A stretch of DNA of 64,000 bases from an uncultured Bacteroidota bacterium (GTDB taxonomy: Bacteria > Bacteroidota > Bacteroidia > UKL13-3): positions 1 to 64,000 of the forward strand of contig CAIUDH010000100.1 in the NCBI GenBank assembly GCA_903897855.1, read 5' to 3'. Below, one piece after another: positions 37,298 to 46,141 of the stretch (positions are counted from its first letter, which is position 1; every line of letters starts with the position of its first letter). The position numbers and the translations under genes are program-made. The notes beneath the pieces were generated by a model that had not been told where the DNA came from, did no database searches, and was given only the letters and a program-made list of their open reading frames with translations.

Positions 37298-37849
37298 ATG
37301 AAAAATGTTATCTACTTAACTTTAGTTGTTCTCTTGGTTTTTGGAGGTTGTAAAAAGAAAACGCCACCAACACCAACTCCAACTCCCGATCAAACCCCGA
37401 CGATGAATTATGTTAAATTCACCATAAACGGAAAGGGCCTTGTGAACAGGACATTCATTTATAGCAAAGCAAAAAATCTGGTTCAGAGAAACGAATATAG
37501 CGAGACCACAAATGGCGTAATTGGAGCATTTTTTGACATCTCCAGTGGTGACACTTTAATACAAATGCGTTTTGATGAAAATACCACAGGCAATAAACCA
37601 TTCAATTCTGGGGGTGTTTACTTTGTGTTTACCAACTTGAACGCGCTTCATCCGTTAACCGCTACTTCCACGAGCGGTGACTATAACGTAAGCAGTTTTA
37701 CTCCAACGCACTTAACCACCAATACAACAAGTGGCCTTGTGAAAGGAACTTTCAAGATTAATGCAACATTCTCAGGCATTTTAACCGATGATGTTTCTAC
37801 CGACACTTATACCATCACTGGAGGCGAGTTAAAATTAGACGGAGAGTAG
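37298..37849 (+). CDS. Lipoprotein of unknown function
   Basis: The 183-residue product has a lipoprotein signal (VFGGC, Cys18) and a lysine/proline/threonine-rich spacer (KKKTPPTPTPTP) that probably acts as a flexible tether. The remainder is rich in Thr, Ser and beta strands and resembles small beta-sandwich surface proteins of Bacteroidota. No known domain was recognised. It is followed by a clear terminator. Confidence 0.7.
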   Translation: MKNVIYLTLVVLLVFGGCKKKTPPTPTPTPDQTPTMNYVKFTINGKGLVNRTFIYSKAKNLVQRNEYSETTNGVIGAFFDISSGDTLIQMRFDENTTGNKPFNSGGVYFVFTNLNALHPLTATSTSGDYNVSSFTPTHLTTNTTSGLVKGTFKINATFSGILTDDVSTDTYTITGGELKLDGE

Positions 37850-37867
37850 CTTCCGCTTAACATTTAG

Positions 37868-37901
37868 AAAAACCGCCTTTTTCGAAAAAGGCGGTTTTTT
37901 T
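37868..37901. terminator. Intrinsic terminator after the lipoprotein gene
   Basis: A perfect 15-bp stem (AAAAACCGCCTTTTT and its complement, with CG in the loop) followed by a T run lies 20 bases after the lipoprotein stop. Confidence 0.9.
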
Positions 37902-37974
37902 ATTCATATCGCTCAGCGTTATTCATTGTCAATTCTTTACATAAAATTTATACTGCGATAGCATGGAATGTAAT

Positions 37975-37982
37975 TACCTTTG
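37975..37982 (+). promoter_or_regulatory. bshA: Predicted -7 promoter element (TACCTTTG) for bshA
   Basis: TACCTTTGTG is an exact TAnnTTTG match 27 bases before the bshA ATG. Because it covers the upstream in-frame TTG at 37980, it also argues for the ATG at 38010. Confidence 0.52.
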
Positions 37983-38009
37983 TGCTACTTAAAAATACAC
38001 CTACTGAAA

Positions 38010-39143
38010 ATGAATATTGGAATTGTATGTTATCCCACCTTTGGTGGCAGTGGTGTAGTAGCCACCGAGCTTGGCAAGGCCTTGGCAAAGCAAGGACACA
38101 AAGTGCATTTTATATCCTACCAACAACCAGCGCGTTTAGATGTGTTTAACGAGAACCTCTTTTATCATGAGGTTATGATTTCAATGTACCCCTTATTTGA
38201 TTTCCCTCCATACGAAACTGCCCTAACGAGTAAATTAGTCGATGTGGTTCAGTTCGAAAAGTTAGACTTGCTGCACGTCCACTATGCCATCCCTCATGCT
38301 TCGGCGGCCATTTTAGCAAAGCATATTCTCAGGCAAAAAGGAGTGAACATCCCCGTCATTACAACGCTACATGGCACTGATATAACGCTGGTAGGTAAAG
38401 ACAAAACTTTTGAGCCCGTAGTTACGTATTCCATCAACGAAAGTGATATTGTGACTACTGTTTCTGAATCCCTAAAGAAGGACACCTATCAATATTTTGA
38501 TATTCAAAACAGTATTGAGGTAGTTCATAATTTTATTGATTTTGACCGTTTTAACAAAATGAAGAAAGATCATTTCCGCAAGGCTATCGCCCCGCTTAAT
38601 GAGCATATCATCGCGCATACCTCCAACTTTAGAAAAGTAAAAAGAGTAGAGGATGTAATGCATATTTTTTGCAAAATATTAGAAACAACGCCATCCAAAT
38701 TATTGATGATTGGTGATGGCCCAGAACGCGCTCCAGCAGAGCAGCTTTGTAGAGAATTGGGGACCTGTGACCATGTGAGATTTCTAGGGAAGCAGGAAGC
38801 CATTGAAGAAATTTTAAGCGTCTGTGATCTTTTTTTATTAACCTCAGAGAATGAGAGTTTTGGCCTCGCTGCTTTGGAAGCCATGGCTTGTGAAGTGCCT
38901 GTAATTTCAACCAATGCAGGTGGCATCCCTGAAGTAAATATTGATGGGGTAACTGGTTTTTTAAGTGAGGTAGGCGATGTAGCAAGCATGTCGGCAAACG
39001 CACTAAAGCTTCTTAATGACAAGGCTTTACTCAAACAATTTAAAAGTAACGCATTGAAGCAAGCCAAACGTTTCGATATCAAAAATATTTTACCACAATA
39101 TTTAGCACTCTATGAGAAAGCCTTAGCGATGCAGCAAGCGTAA
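38010..39143 (+). CDS. bshA: N-acetyl-alpha-D-glucosaminyl L-malate synthase BshA (bacillithiol synthesis)
   Basis: BshA is a GT4 glycosyltransferase that joins GlcNAc from UDP-GlcNAc to L-malate, the first step to bacillithiol. The N-terminus MNIGIVCYPTFGGSGVVATELG is highly characteristic. It also has HVHYAIPHASAA, TLHGTDITLVG and, in the donor-binding part, ENESFGLAALEAMACEVPVISTNAGGIPE (cores ESFGLAALEAMA and PVISTNAGGIPE). The 377 residues are normal. The other bsh genes are not in this window. The 3' end abuts the convergent menD. Confidence 0.95.
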   Translation: MNIGIVCYPTFGGSGVVATELGKALAKQGHKVHFISYQQPARLDVFNENLFYHEVMISMYPLFDFPPYETALTSKLVDVVQFEKLDLLHVHYAIPHASAAILAKHILRQKGVNIPVITTLHGTDITLVGKDKTFEPVVTYSINESDIVTTVSESLKKDTYQYFDIQNSIEVVHNFIDFDRFNKMKKDHFRKAIAPLNEHIIAHTSNFRKVKRVEDVMHIFCKILETTPSKLLMIGDGPERAPAEQLCRELGTCDHVRFLGKQEAIEEILSVCDLFLLTSENESFGLAALEAMACEVPVISTNAGGIPEVNIDGVTGFLSEVGDVASMSANALKLLNDKALLKQFKSNALKQAKRFDIKNILPQYLALYEKALAMQQA

Positions 39144-39156
39144 TTCATGCATGATT

Positions 39157-40863
39157 CTAAACATGGCTGCTCATCGAAGTTTTAAAGCTTTTGTACCCTT
39201 TTTCGTTTTCGTATTTATCCGTGAATATTTCTAACACTTTCAGGCGTTGGTCCTCCTGAAAAAACAATGGCAATGCCGTTCTTAACTCTTCTTCAGTAGT
39301 CACTTTTTTATAACTAAGCTTAAAATCCTTTGCTATAAACTCGGCGGTTCGTGAATGTGCATTTTCAATAAACTCCTCTAATTCATTCAAGGCAGAAGGA
39401 CCTTCGATGAGTCTAAAAATACCTCCTCCTCCATTATTTAAAATAACAATACGCAAATTAGGTAATTTAAGGGTATTCCAATAGGCGTTGACATCATAAA
39501 AAAACGCGATATCTCCAGTGATTAGGGTCGTAAGCTTAGGGGTTGTAATAGCGGCTCCTACGGCCGTCGACGAACACCCATCAATACCACTGGTACCTCT
39601 ATTACTATTGACTTTTATAGTAGCGTCGATATCAAATAGCAGAGCATATCTTACCGCCATACTATTCGCTAATTGCAGATTGCTTTGAGACGGGATCGAA
39701 TTAAATACGATGTGAGCAGCCTTCAATTCACAGAAAGGCAATTTAGCAATTTCTTTCTGCGTGTTCATTTTAACTGCTTCTATTTTCCACGCATCAAAAT
39801 ATTTAGAGACCTCTAATGGTTCGTTTGAGAGTGCCTCAAAAAACCTTTCTGGCGCTACACGTAAAATGCTTGAGAGCGAGTGAAAAGGGTTGCCTACATG
39901 ACCGAAGGCCTGTATATGCAAATGCATTATTGGTTTATTAGAGCGAATAAACTTTTTTAAATTCTTACTTAAAACAGGGCCACCCATGGTAATTAAGATA
40001 TCGGGGATTAGCTGTGGCAGCTTGTTATTGGTGTCTAAAATAAAATCATAGTTGGCCAAGAGGTCATCGGAAATATAATTGGATATTACATCGGCAATCA
40101 CAGGAAAGTGCAGCGACTGTTGAGCCTTTTTTACGGCCACAAGAATATCATCCGTAAAATGGTTCATGCCGATGACTACGAGCAGTTTTAGGCTTTTTTG
40201 CGCTGCACCTACCTCATGAATTTGCCGCAAAGTTACCTTCATTTCATATTCATCCAATGCCGAATAATGTAGCGGCAATAAGCTTGGTGGTTCCGCCTCT
40301 AAGGGTGAAAAATCGTAATCGTAATTTTCGTTCAGAGCGGGATAAAACGGCTCGCGTAGCGGCACATTAATATGTACAGGCAGCTTTTGCTGCTTGCCTA
40401 AAATGAGGGTCTCGCATACCTCCATCTCAATCGCTTGCATTGAACCTTCGTCTAGGGAGTGAGGTATTGTTATTTGCTTTAGGATATGATTTTTAAATAC
40501 CTCATTTTGTCTGATGGCCTGCCCGTCCCATTGATCAATAAATTCCGGTGGACGATCGGCAGTAATTACAACCAACGGAATTTGCTGATAGAACGCTTCA
40601 CAGAGTGCTGGATAAAAGTTGAGTATGGCTGTACCACTGGTACAAATTAGTGCCACTGGTTTCTGAGTTTGTTGTGCGACACCTAAAGCAATAAAACCAG
40701 CACTTCGCTCATCGGTAATGGGAATGCACTTTATTTTTTTGTGCCGAGTAAAAGCGAGAATAAGTGGAACATCGCGACTGCCTGGGCATATCACAGCGGT
40801 ATCACCGCCGATACGAAAGAAGATTTCGGCAATTTTATTAATATGTTGTTGAAGAGATTGCAT
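39157..40863 (-). CDS. menD: MenD, 2-succinyl-5-enolpyruvyl-6-hydroxy-3-cyclohexene-1-carboxylate synthase
   Basis: MenD is the thiamine-diphosphate-dependent enzyme of menaquinone synthesis, combining isochorismate with a succinyl semialdehyde unit from 2-oxoglutarate. The N-terminus shows VICPGSRDVPLILAF and ITDERSAGFIALG, and the ThDP-binding part TGDIAFFYDVNAYW followed by VILNNGGGGIF. Length 568 is normal. Its ATG overlaps the biotin-carrier stop by one base, hence translational coupling with an unrelated function. Confidence 0.95.
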   Translation of the reverse strand: MQSLQQHINKIAEIFFRIGGDTAVICPGSRDVPLILAFTRHKKIKCIPITDERSAGFIALGVAQQTQKPVALICTSGTAILNFYPALCEAFYQQIPLVVITADRPPEFIDQWDGQAIRQNEVFKNHILKQITIPHSLDEGSMQAIEMEVCETLILGKQQKLPVHINVPLREPFYPALNENYDYDFSPLEAEPPSLLPLHYSALDEYEMKVTLRQIHEVGAAQKSLKLLVVIGMNHFTDDILVAVKKAQQSLHFPVIADVISNYISDDLLANYDFILDTNNKLPQLIPDILITMGGPVLSKNLKKFIRSNKPIMHLHIQAFGHVGNPFHSLSSILRVAPERFFEALSNEPLEVSKYFDAWKIEAVKMNTQKEIAKLPFCELKAAHIVFNSIPSQSNLQLANSMAVRYALLFDIDATIKVNSNRGTSGIDGCSSTAVGAAITTPKLTTLITGDIAFFYDVNAYWNTLKLPNLRIVILNNGGGGIFRLIEGPSALNELEEFIENAHSRTAEFIAKDFKLSYKKVTTEEELRTALPLFFQEDQRLKVLEIFTDKYENEKGYKSFKTSMSSHV

Positions 40864-41360
40864 CAGAAAGAGATGAGCAACTGCCCTTTATCAACGGTAT
40901 CTTTCTCGGCTATATGTAATTTCTTTACGGTACCCTCGCCCATGCTTTTTAAAATATTCTCCATTTTCATGGCTTCAAGTATCAGCAAACCGTCGCCTTT
41001 CTTCACCACGTCGCCCTCCTTCACCAATACCCTCAATACTAAACCTGGCATTGGCGCCTTTAATTCATTAAATTTTTTTGTCGATCCCACCGCCATACCC
41101 ATCTTCTCCAACAGCTCGGCATAATCATCCACCAATTCCAGTTTCATCTTTTTCCCATTTAGCGTAAGGGTACATGTTTTTGTTTCATGGTCAATTTCAT
41201 TTGCAGTAACAGCATAGGATTGGTTCTGATACAGCACGTGAAACTTATTCTCACTGAAACTCAATATGTCAGCTATTACTTCCTCGTTGTTAATAAATAC
41301 CTTGTTTAGAGTCTTTTTCACCTCCAAAGTTGTGCCTTTATTTGCCTTTACTTTAACCAT
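40863..41360 (-). CDS. Biotin carboxyl carrier protein of an acyl-CoA or decarboxylase complex
   Basis: This 165-residue protein carries biotin on the lysine of LILEAMKMENIL (AMKM motif), near residue 132 in a C-terminal biotinyl domain (PMPGLVLRVLVKEGDVVKKGD). The N-terminal 75 residues resemble the spacer domain of acyl-CoA carboxylase or oxaloacetate/methylmalonyl-CoA decarboxylase carriers rather than the standard AccB. No biotin carboxylase or carboxyltransferase gene is nearby, so its complex is not defined here. It precedes menD in one transcript. Confidence 0.86.
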   Translation of the reverse strand: MVKVKANKGTTLEVKKTLNKVFINNEEVIADILSFSENKFHVLYQNQSYAVTANEIDHETKTCTLTLNGKKMKLELVDDYAELLEKMGMAVGSTKKFNELKAPMPGLVLRVLVKEGDVVKKGDGLLILEAMKMENILKSMGEGTVKKLHIAEKDTVDKGQLLISF

Positions 41361-41408
41361 AGAAATTAACGAATAATCTTATCGGCGAATTTACATCAAA
41401 TCACCCAC

Positions 41409-44030
41409 ATGAAAATCACCTATCGAAAAATCATATTTTCCCTTTATACAGTCGTTTTAGGGGCCTGCTCTTTGTTAAAAAACAATCAAAACACCAAAGC
41501 AGCTGTCACCACACTTGATTCGGCTTCGATGAGTAAAATTATTGATGCGATTAATAAAAACAAGGAACAACGAGCCGAGAGTGGAAGCGATGACAGACCT
41601 TACGAAGCTTCCGCAACTAAATTCTGGGATTTGATTAACACCAACTTGGCGGTAGAGTTTGACTACAGTAAAGCACAACTTACTGGAATGGCAACGATCA
41701 CCCTAAAGCCTCATGCCTATGCACAAGACAGTTTGGTTTTGGATGCAAAAGGAATGGATATTTTGAGTGTTATCGATGGAGACACGCGCGGATTAACAAA
41801 TTTAATTTACTCCTATAACGGCAAGAAGTTAATCATCTTTATGCCCTCGAAAGTGCAGGTAGGTACACGTAAAAAGATCGTGATTGACTATATCGCTAAG
41901 CCGAATGAAATAGTGGTTAAAGGAAGTGAAGCCATCACTTCCGATAAAGGACTCTATTTTATTAATAACGAAGGAATCGACACCTTGAAGCCTCGACAAA
42001 TTTGGACACAAGGCGAAACAGAAAGCAATTCCTGTTGGTTTCCAACCATCGACAAGCCCAATCAAAAGATGACACAGGAAATTGCCATAACCATTCAGGA
42101 CAGTGGTGATATAACCCTCAGTAATGGCCTCTTCCTTGGACGGGTAAAAAACAGAAATGGCAGTTATACCGATACCTGGCGACAGGCCATACCCGCAGCG
42201 CCCTACCTCACTATGATGGCCATAGGAAAATTCTATATTGAACGCGACTCTTGGAGAGGGTTGGAAGTAAATTATTACGTAGAGCCAAAATATCAGCCAT
42301 TTGCTAAATTGATTTTTGGCAAGACCCCCGACATGTTGGAATTCTTCTCTACCCGTCTGGGCGTAGATTTCCCCTGGGAAAAATATAGCCAAATTGTGGT
42401 ACGCGATTATGTGAGTGGCTCTATGGAGAACGCTTCTGCCACTTTACATGGGGAATTTTTGCAATACGACTCCAGAGATTACCTAGACAACAATAAGGAG
42501 GATTATCTAAGTCATGAATTATTTCATCAATGGTTTGGCGATTTGGTCACCTGTGAAAGTTGGAGCAACCTAGCACTCAACGAATCGTTTGGCACTTATG
42601 GAGAATATCTTTGGATAGAACATACGAGGGGCAAAATGGAAGCCGACAGGCATCTTGAGGCCAAACGTGACGCCTACATCGACGAGTCGAAATTTAAACA
42701 GGAGCCTTTGATTCGCTTTCATTACGAAGATAAGGAGGATATGTTCGACCGACATAGCTATCAAAAAGGGGGCTGTATCCTTCATCTACTTCGAACACAA
42801 TTAGGAGATGAAGTTTTCTTTAAAGGATTGCAACTTTATCTGACCAAAAACAGGTTTAGAAGCGTGGAAGTGCACGATTTTCGTTTGGCGATGGAAGAAG
42901 CCAGTGGCGAAGATTTAAACTGGTTTTTTAATCAGTGGTTTTTAAATGCCGGGCACCCCAAAGTAATTATTAGCAATGCTTTTAGCGCAATCGAAAAATC
43001 CCAAACCCTCAAAATTGATTTTGTAAAAGAGGATGAGACAACGCCTCGAAGATTTATTTTACCCCTCAAAGTAGATTTTTATTTTAAAGACAGTATTCAC
43101 AGAGAGAACATCACGATTCACGATTGGACCAACCAATGGGTTTATCATTTCAATGACAGTATTTTACTCATCAATGTAGATGCCGACCGTTCTATGCTTT
43201 GGGAAATGACCTATGAGAAACCGAAATCCGTTTTAATGTATCAGGTTCTAAATGCGCCGCTCTATCAGGATAAACGAGAGGCTATGATTTCACTTTTAAA
43301 TAACGATGAATTAACTATTAACGACAAAAACACATTACTGGACTATTGCCTCAATCATCCCTCCTGGATCGTGGAGGAGATGGCACTAGAGATCCTGGAA
43401 TTTATGAAAGCTAAAGACCTGGATCCCTATTTCAATAAATTATCAGAGTTAGTGATTCATCAAAGAAACTCTTCGCTACGTGTTTCGTTATTACAAGTTC
43501 TTGATAAGATGCAGGAGTCGCAGGATGTATTACCCATCCTTCGAGCCTGCACCAATGATTCAAGCTATTGGGTCATGGCCACCGCCTTAGAGTTGCTGCA
43601 TGAACACGATTTAGGAAGCACTCTGAAAATATGCAATGCCAATGAACACATCGAAAATAGCCAAGTCATGAGTGTAGTGCATTCTATTTATTGTAAAGAT
43701 ACCACAGGCAATCACTCTGGATATTTTCTGAGAAGTATAAAAAAGGCAGAGGGTATTGAAAAAACCTTTCGTCTGAATGAACTTGAAAGCTATTTACGAG
43801 AAACAACGCCAGAATATGCCTACCAAACAATTCTTATGCTTACTACCATAAGAGACCAAATAACGAATGACCATACTCGTGGTTTTTTCCCTGATGCAAA
43901 AAACTTTTTCGAAACAAAACGTTTTATTTTAGCTGATGAAATGTCGCGTACCCGATATACGGAAGAAGCTTATAAAGAAGTATCACTGAGACTAGAAATG
44001 TATGATAAGATCATAGCGTTACTCCAGTAA
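41409..44030 (+). CDS. M1-family zinc metallopeptidase (aminopeptidase N type), lipoprotein
   Basis: This 873-residue exported peptidase should remove N-terminal residues from peptides. It begins with a lipoprotein signal (VVLGAC). The substrate motif is GSMENA near residue 338, and the zinc site HELFH (His369, Glu370, His373) is followed 19 residues later by the third ligand Glu392 in LALNESFG. The C-terminal third (about 620-870) is helical and HEAT-like, as in Bacteroidota M1 proteases. It is divergent from the biotin-carrier gene and convergent with the TPR gene at 44.2 kb. Confidence 0.93.
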   Translation: MKITYRKIIFSLYTVVLGACSLLKNNQNTKAAVTTLDSASMSKIIDAINKNKEQRAESGSDDRPYEASATKFWDLINTNLAVEFDYSKAQLTGMATITLKPHAYAQDSLVLDAKGMDILSVIDGDTRGLTNLIYSYNGKKLIIFMPSKVQVGTRKKIVIDYIAKPNEIVVKGSEAITSDKGLYFINNEGIDTLKPRQIWTQGETESNSCWFPTIDKPNQKMTQEIAITIQDSGDITLSNGLFLGRVKNRNGSYTDTWRQAIPAAPYLTMMAIGKFYIERDSWRGLEVNYYVEPKYQPFAKLIFGKTPDMLEFFSTRLGVDFPWEKYSQIVVRDYVSGSMENASATLHGEFLQYDSRDYLDNNKEDYLSHELFHQWFGDLVTCESWSNLALNESFGTYGEYLWIEHTRGKMEADRHLEAKRDAYIDESKFKQEPLIRFHYEDKEDMFDRHSYQKGGCILHLLRTQLGDEVFFKGLQLYLTKNRFRSVEVHDFRLAMEEASGEDLNWFFNQWFLNAGHPKVIISNAFSAIEKSQTLKIDFVKEDETTPRRFILPLKVDFYFKDSIHRENITIHDWTNQWVYHFNDSILLINVDADRSMLWEMTYEKPKSVLMYQVLNAPLYQDKREAMISLLNNDELTINDKNTLLDYCLNHPSWIVEEMALEILEFMKAKDLDPYFNKLSELVIHQRNSSLRVSLLQVLDKMQESQDVLPILRACTNDSSYWVMATALELLHEHDLGSTLKICNANEHIENSQVMSVVHSIYCKDTTGNHSGYFLRSIKKAEGIEKTFRLNELESYLRETTPEYAYQTILMLTTIRDQITNDHTRGFFPDAKNFFETKRFILADEMSRTRYTEEAYKEVSLRLEMYDKIIALLQ

Positions 44031-44129
44031 ATAGCTTTCGTAAAGACCCTTCATGGTGCAATCATCGGGCTTTAGGAGCAACCGCAGGAAAGAATAATAA
44101 ATCGTAGCAGGAAAACTTAGGTTCACCTA

Positions 44130-44158
44130 AAATTTCGCAAGTGTAAATTGCGAAATTT
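44130..44158. other. Perfect 11-bp hairpin in the gap between convergent genes
   Basis: AAATTTCGCAA pairs with TTGCGAAATTT around a seven-base loop. It has no T run on either side, so it is a weak candidate for a bidirectional terminator between the M1 peptidase gene and the TPR gene, or a protein-binding site. Confidence 0.45.
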
Positions 44159-44204
44159 ACTACACCCAAGCAAAGTAGTAGAATCCTATCAAAAAAAACA
44201 ACTC

Positions 44205-44945
44205 TTATTTTTTCTTATCCGCAGGAGAGGGATCTTCCGGCTTTTTAACAGCCGTCTCATTCAATAATTTGAGATTGGCGTTAGCAAAATAAAACTCAGG
44301 ATATAATTTAATCGCCTCATTAAACAAGAATCGGGCAGAAGCAGTATCATTAAAATCCTTGGCAATCATACCATATAAGTTTAATGCGGCGGCACGCAGT
44401 GGAACCTCTTGTTTATTTTCTTGATCGATATATAGCACAATTATATCATTCTCTGTAACTGACTTTATTACCGCCTCCACACTTATTTTACTTTCTTGCA
44501 ATCGCTTCATTCGATACTCCAAAGCCGCTTTTTGATAGATGTCATATACATTTCCTGTAAGTTTAACCACCTTCTCAAAATCAGCAATGGCTTCCACCGA
44601 ATATCCTAAACTTTGATGACACTTGGCCATCATACGTAAAATGGTGGTGTCATTTGGCCTCAGTACCAAAAGGTCGTCACATACACGCAAACATTGGTTA
44701 TATGAGGCGACCTTAAAATAGATCAGTGCCAAGGAGTCTTTATAAGATACTTCTTCGGGATGCTTGGCAATGAGTGCATATAAACTATTTATGGCAACAC
44801 CAACATCGCCGTATTTCATCGCCTGATGAAATACTACCGTTTCCAGTTCTTGTTTGGGAGGCGCTGCGTTTTTGACTTTTTTGTTTTGTGCAAAGGCCGT
44901 AGCTGCAAAAAAAGAGATGATTGCGAGTAGGAAAAATTTCTTCAT
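44205..44945 (-). CDS. Exported TPR protein, paralogue of the 56 kb gene
   Basis: The 246-residue protein has a signal peptide (ATAFAQ) and TPR-like helical repeats. Its best-conserved stretches are GDVGVAINSLYALIAKHPEE and VPLRAAALNLYGMIAKDF, which match a lipoprotein elsewhere in this window (55999-56697) position for position in the same order. Function is unknown. It follows manC by 19 bases, so it is probably in the same transcript. Confidence 0.75.
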   Translation of the reverse strand: MKKFFLLAIISFFAATAFAQNKKVKNAAPPKQELETVVFHQAMKYGDVGVAINSLYALIAKHPEEVSYKDSLALIYFKVASYNQCLRVCDDLLVLRPNDTTILRMMAKCHQSLGYSVEAIADFEKVVKLTGNVYDIYQKAALEYRMKRLQESKISVEAVIKSVTENDIIVLYIDQENKQEVPLRAAALNLYGMIAKDFNDTASARFLFNEAIKLYPEFYFANANLKLLNETAVKKPEDPSPADKKK

Positions 44946-44964
44946 GCTTCAGTTTGGATAATTA

Positions 44965-46047
44965 TTAAACATATTTATTACCGTAGGTAACTTTCATATC
45001 AGCAACAATGTTCTTTATTTCTTGTTCTTTGTCTTTATTACAGATAAGAACTACATTATCACTTTCTACAATAATAGCATTTTCTATTCCTTTTATCACA
45101 AAAAGTTTGTTCGGATCTTGAATATGAATCACACAGTTATGAGTCTCGTAGGTACTCACATTTTTTCCGTTAATCGTGTTTCCATTTTCATCTTTCCTGT
45201 GTTGCTCATAAACACTGCCCCAAGTTCCAAGATCACTCCAGCCAAAATCGGAAGGAATGACATGCACATTGGTTGCTTTTTCCATGACGCCGTAATCGAT
45301 AGAAATATTTTCACAAGTAGCGTAACTATTTGCCAAGAAATCATTTTCTTTCTCCGTATTAAAATACTCAATGCCATTTTGAAAAACAGCGGCGATATCT
45401 GGAAGCAGTTTTTCTATTTGTGTTAAGATCGTTTTTGTTTTCCAGATAAAGATGCCGGCATTCCAAAGAAACTCGCCACTTTCTAAAAACTCTATTGCCA
45501 GCTCAAGAGAAGGTTTCTCTGTAAAAGTCTTCACTTTACAAATTCCATCTTTGAAGTTTCCAAAAAACTGAATATAGCCATAACCGGTATCTGGCCGGCT
45601 TGGTTTGATGCCAAGAGTAAGTAATGCATCGTTTTTTTCAGAGAAATCGAACCCCAAATTAATGATCCGCGTAAACTCTGATTCATCCATAATTAAATGG
45701 TCGGAAGGAGCAATCACGCAATTGGCCTCAGGATTAATCTTATGAATTTTATACATGGCATAAGCAATACATGGTGCCGTGTTTCGTAAGGTAGGTTCGC
45801 CTAAAATGTTGCCATCAACAATATCCGGAATTTGCTTTTTGATAATATCTCTATATGCTTCGTTGGTTACAATAAAAATATTCTGGGGTGGTACTACTTT
45901 TAAAAAACGAGCATAGGTTTGCTGAATTAAAGTTCTACCCGTATTTAAGAAATCTAAAAACTGCTTTGGATGGCTTGTCTTACTAATGGGCCAAAATCGT
46001 GTCCCTACACCACCAGCCATGATCACTGCGAAATTATTTGAATTCAT
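44965..46047 (-). CDS. manC: Mannose-1-phosphate guanylyltransferase
   Basis: The enzyme makes GDP-mannose from GTP and mannose-1-phosphate for surface polysaccharides. The N-terminus NNFAVIMAGGVGTRFWPIS carries the nucleotidyltransferase loop (GGVGTRFWP). Further on are LGEPTLRNTAPCIAYAM, APSDH, EKPSLELAIEFLESGEFLWNAGIF (cores FxEKP and WNAGIF), and ISIDYGVMEKA. The 360-residue product lacks the C-terminal phosphomannose isomerase domain. The frame extends upstream to 46113, but the ATG at 46047 fits family starts and the promoter element. Confidence 0.93.
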   Translation of the reverse strand: MNSNNFAVIMAGGVGTRFWPISKTSHPKQFLDFLNTGRTLIQQTYARFLKVVPPQNIFIVTNEAYRDIIKKQIPDIVDGNILGEPTLRNTAPCIAYAMYKIHKINPEANCVIAPSDHLIMDESEFTRIINLGFDFSEKNDALLTLGIKPSRPDTGYGYIQFFGNFKDGICKVKTFTEKPSLELAIEFLESGEFLWNAGIFIWKTKTILTQIEKLLPDIAAVFQNGIEYFNTEKENDFLANSYATCENISIDYGVMEKATNVHVIPSDFGWSDLGTWGSVYEQHRKDENGNTINGKNVSTYETHNCVIHIQDPNKLFVIKGIENAIIVESDNVVLICNKDKEQEIKNIVADMKVTYGNKYV

Positions 46048-46069
46048 CTCCTTTTTTAAAATTGAAAGG

Positions 46070-46077
46070 CGAAGATA
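46070..46077 (-). promoter_or_regulatory. manC: Predicted -7 promoter element (TATCTTCG) for manC
   Basis: On the minus strand TATCTTCGC ends 22 bases before the manC ATG and supports the ATG at 46047. Confidence 0.45.
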
Positions 46078-46141
46078 CGCAAGATTGGACAATAGGCAAT
46101 GTAGAATTGGCAATGGAGGCGAGGCGAATTCTCACCATCCA

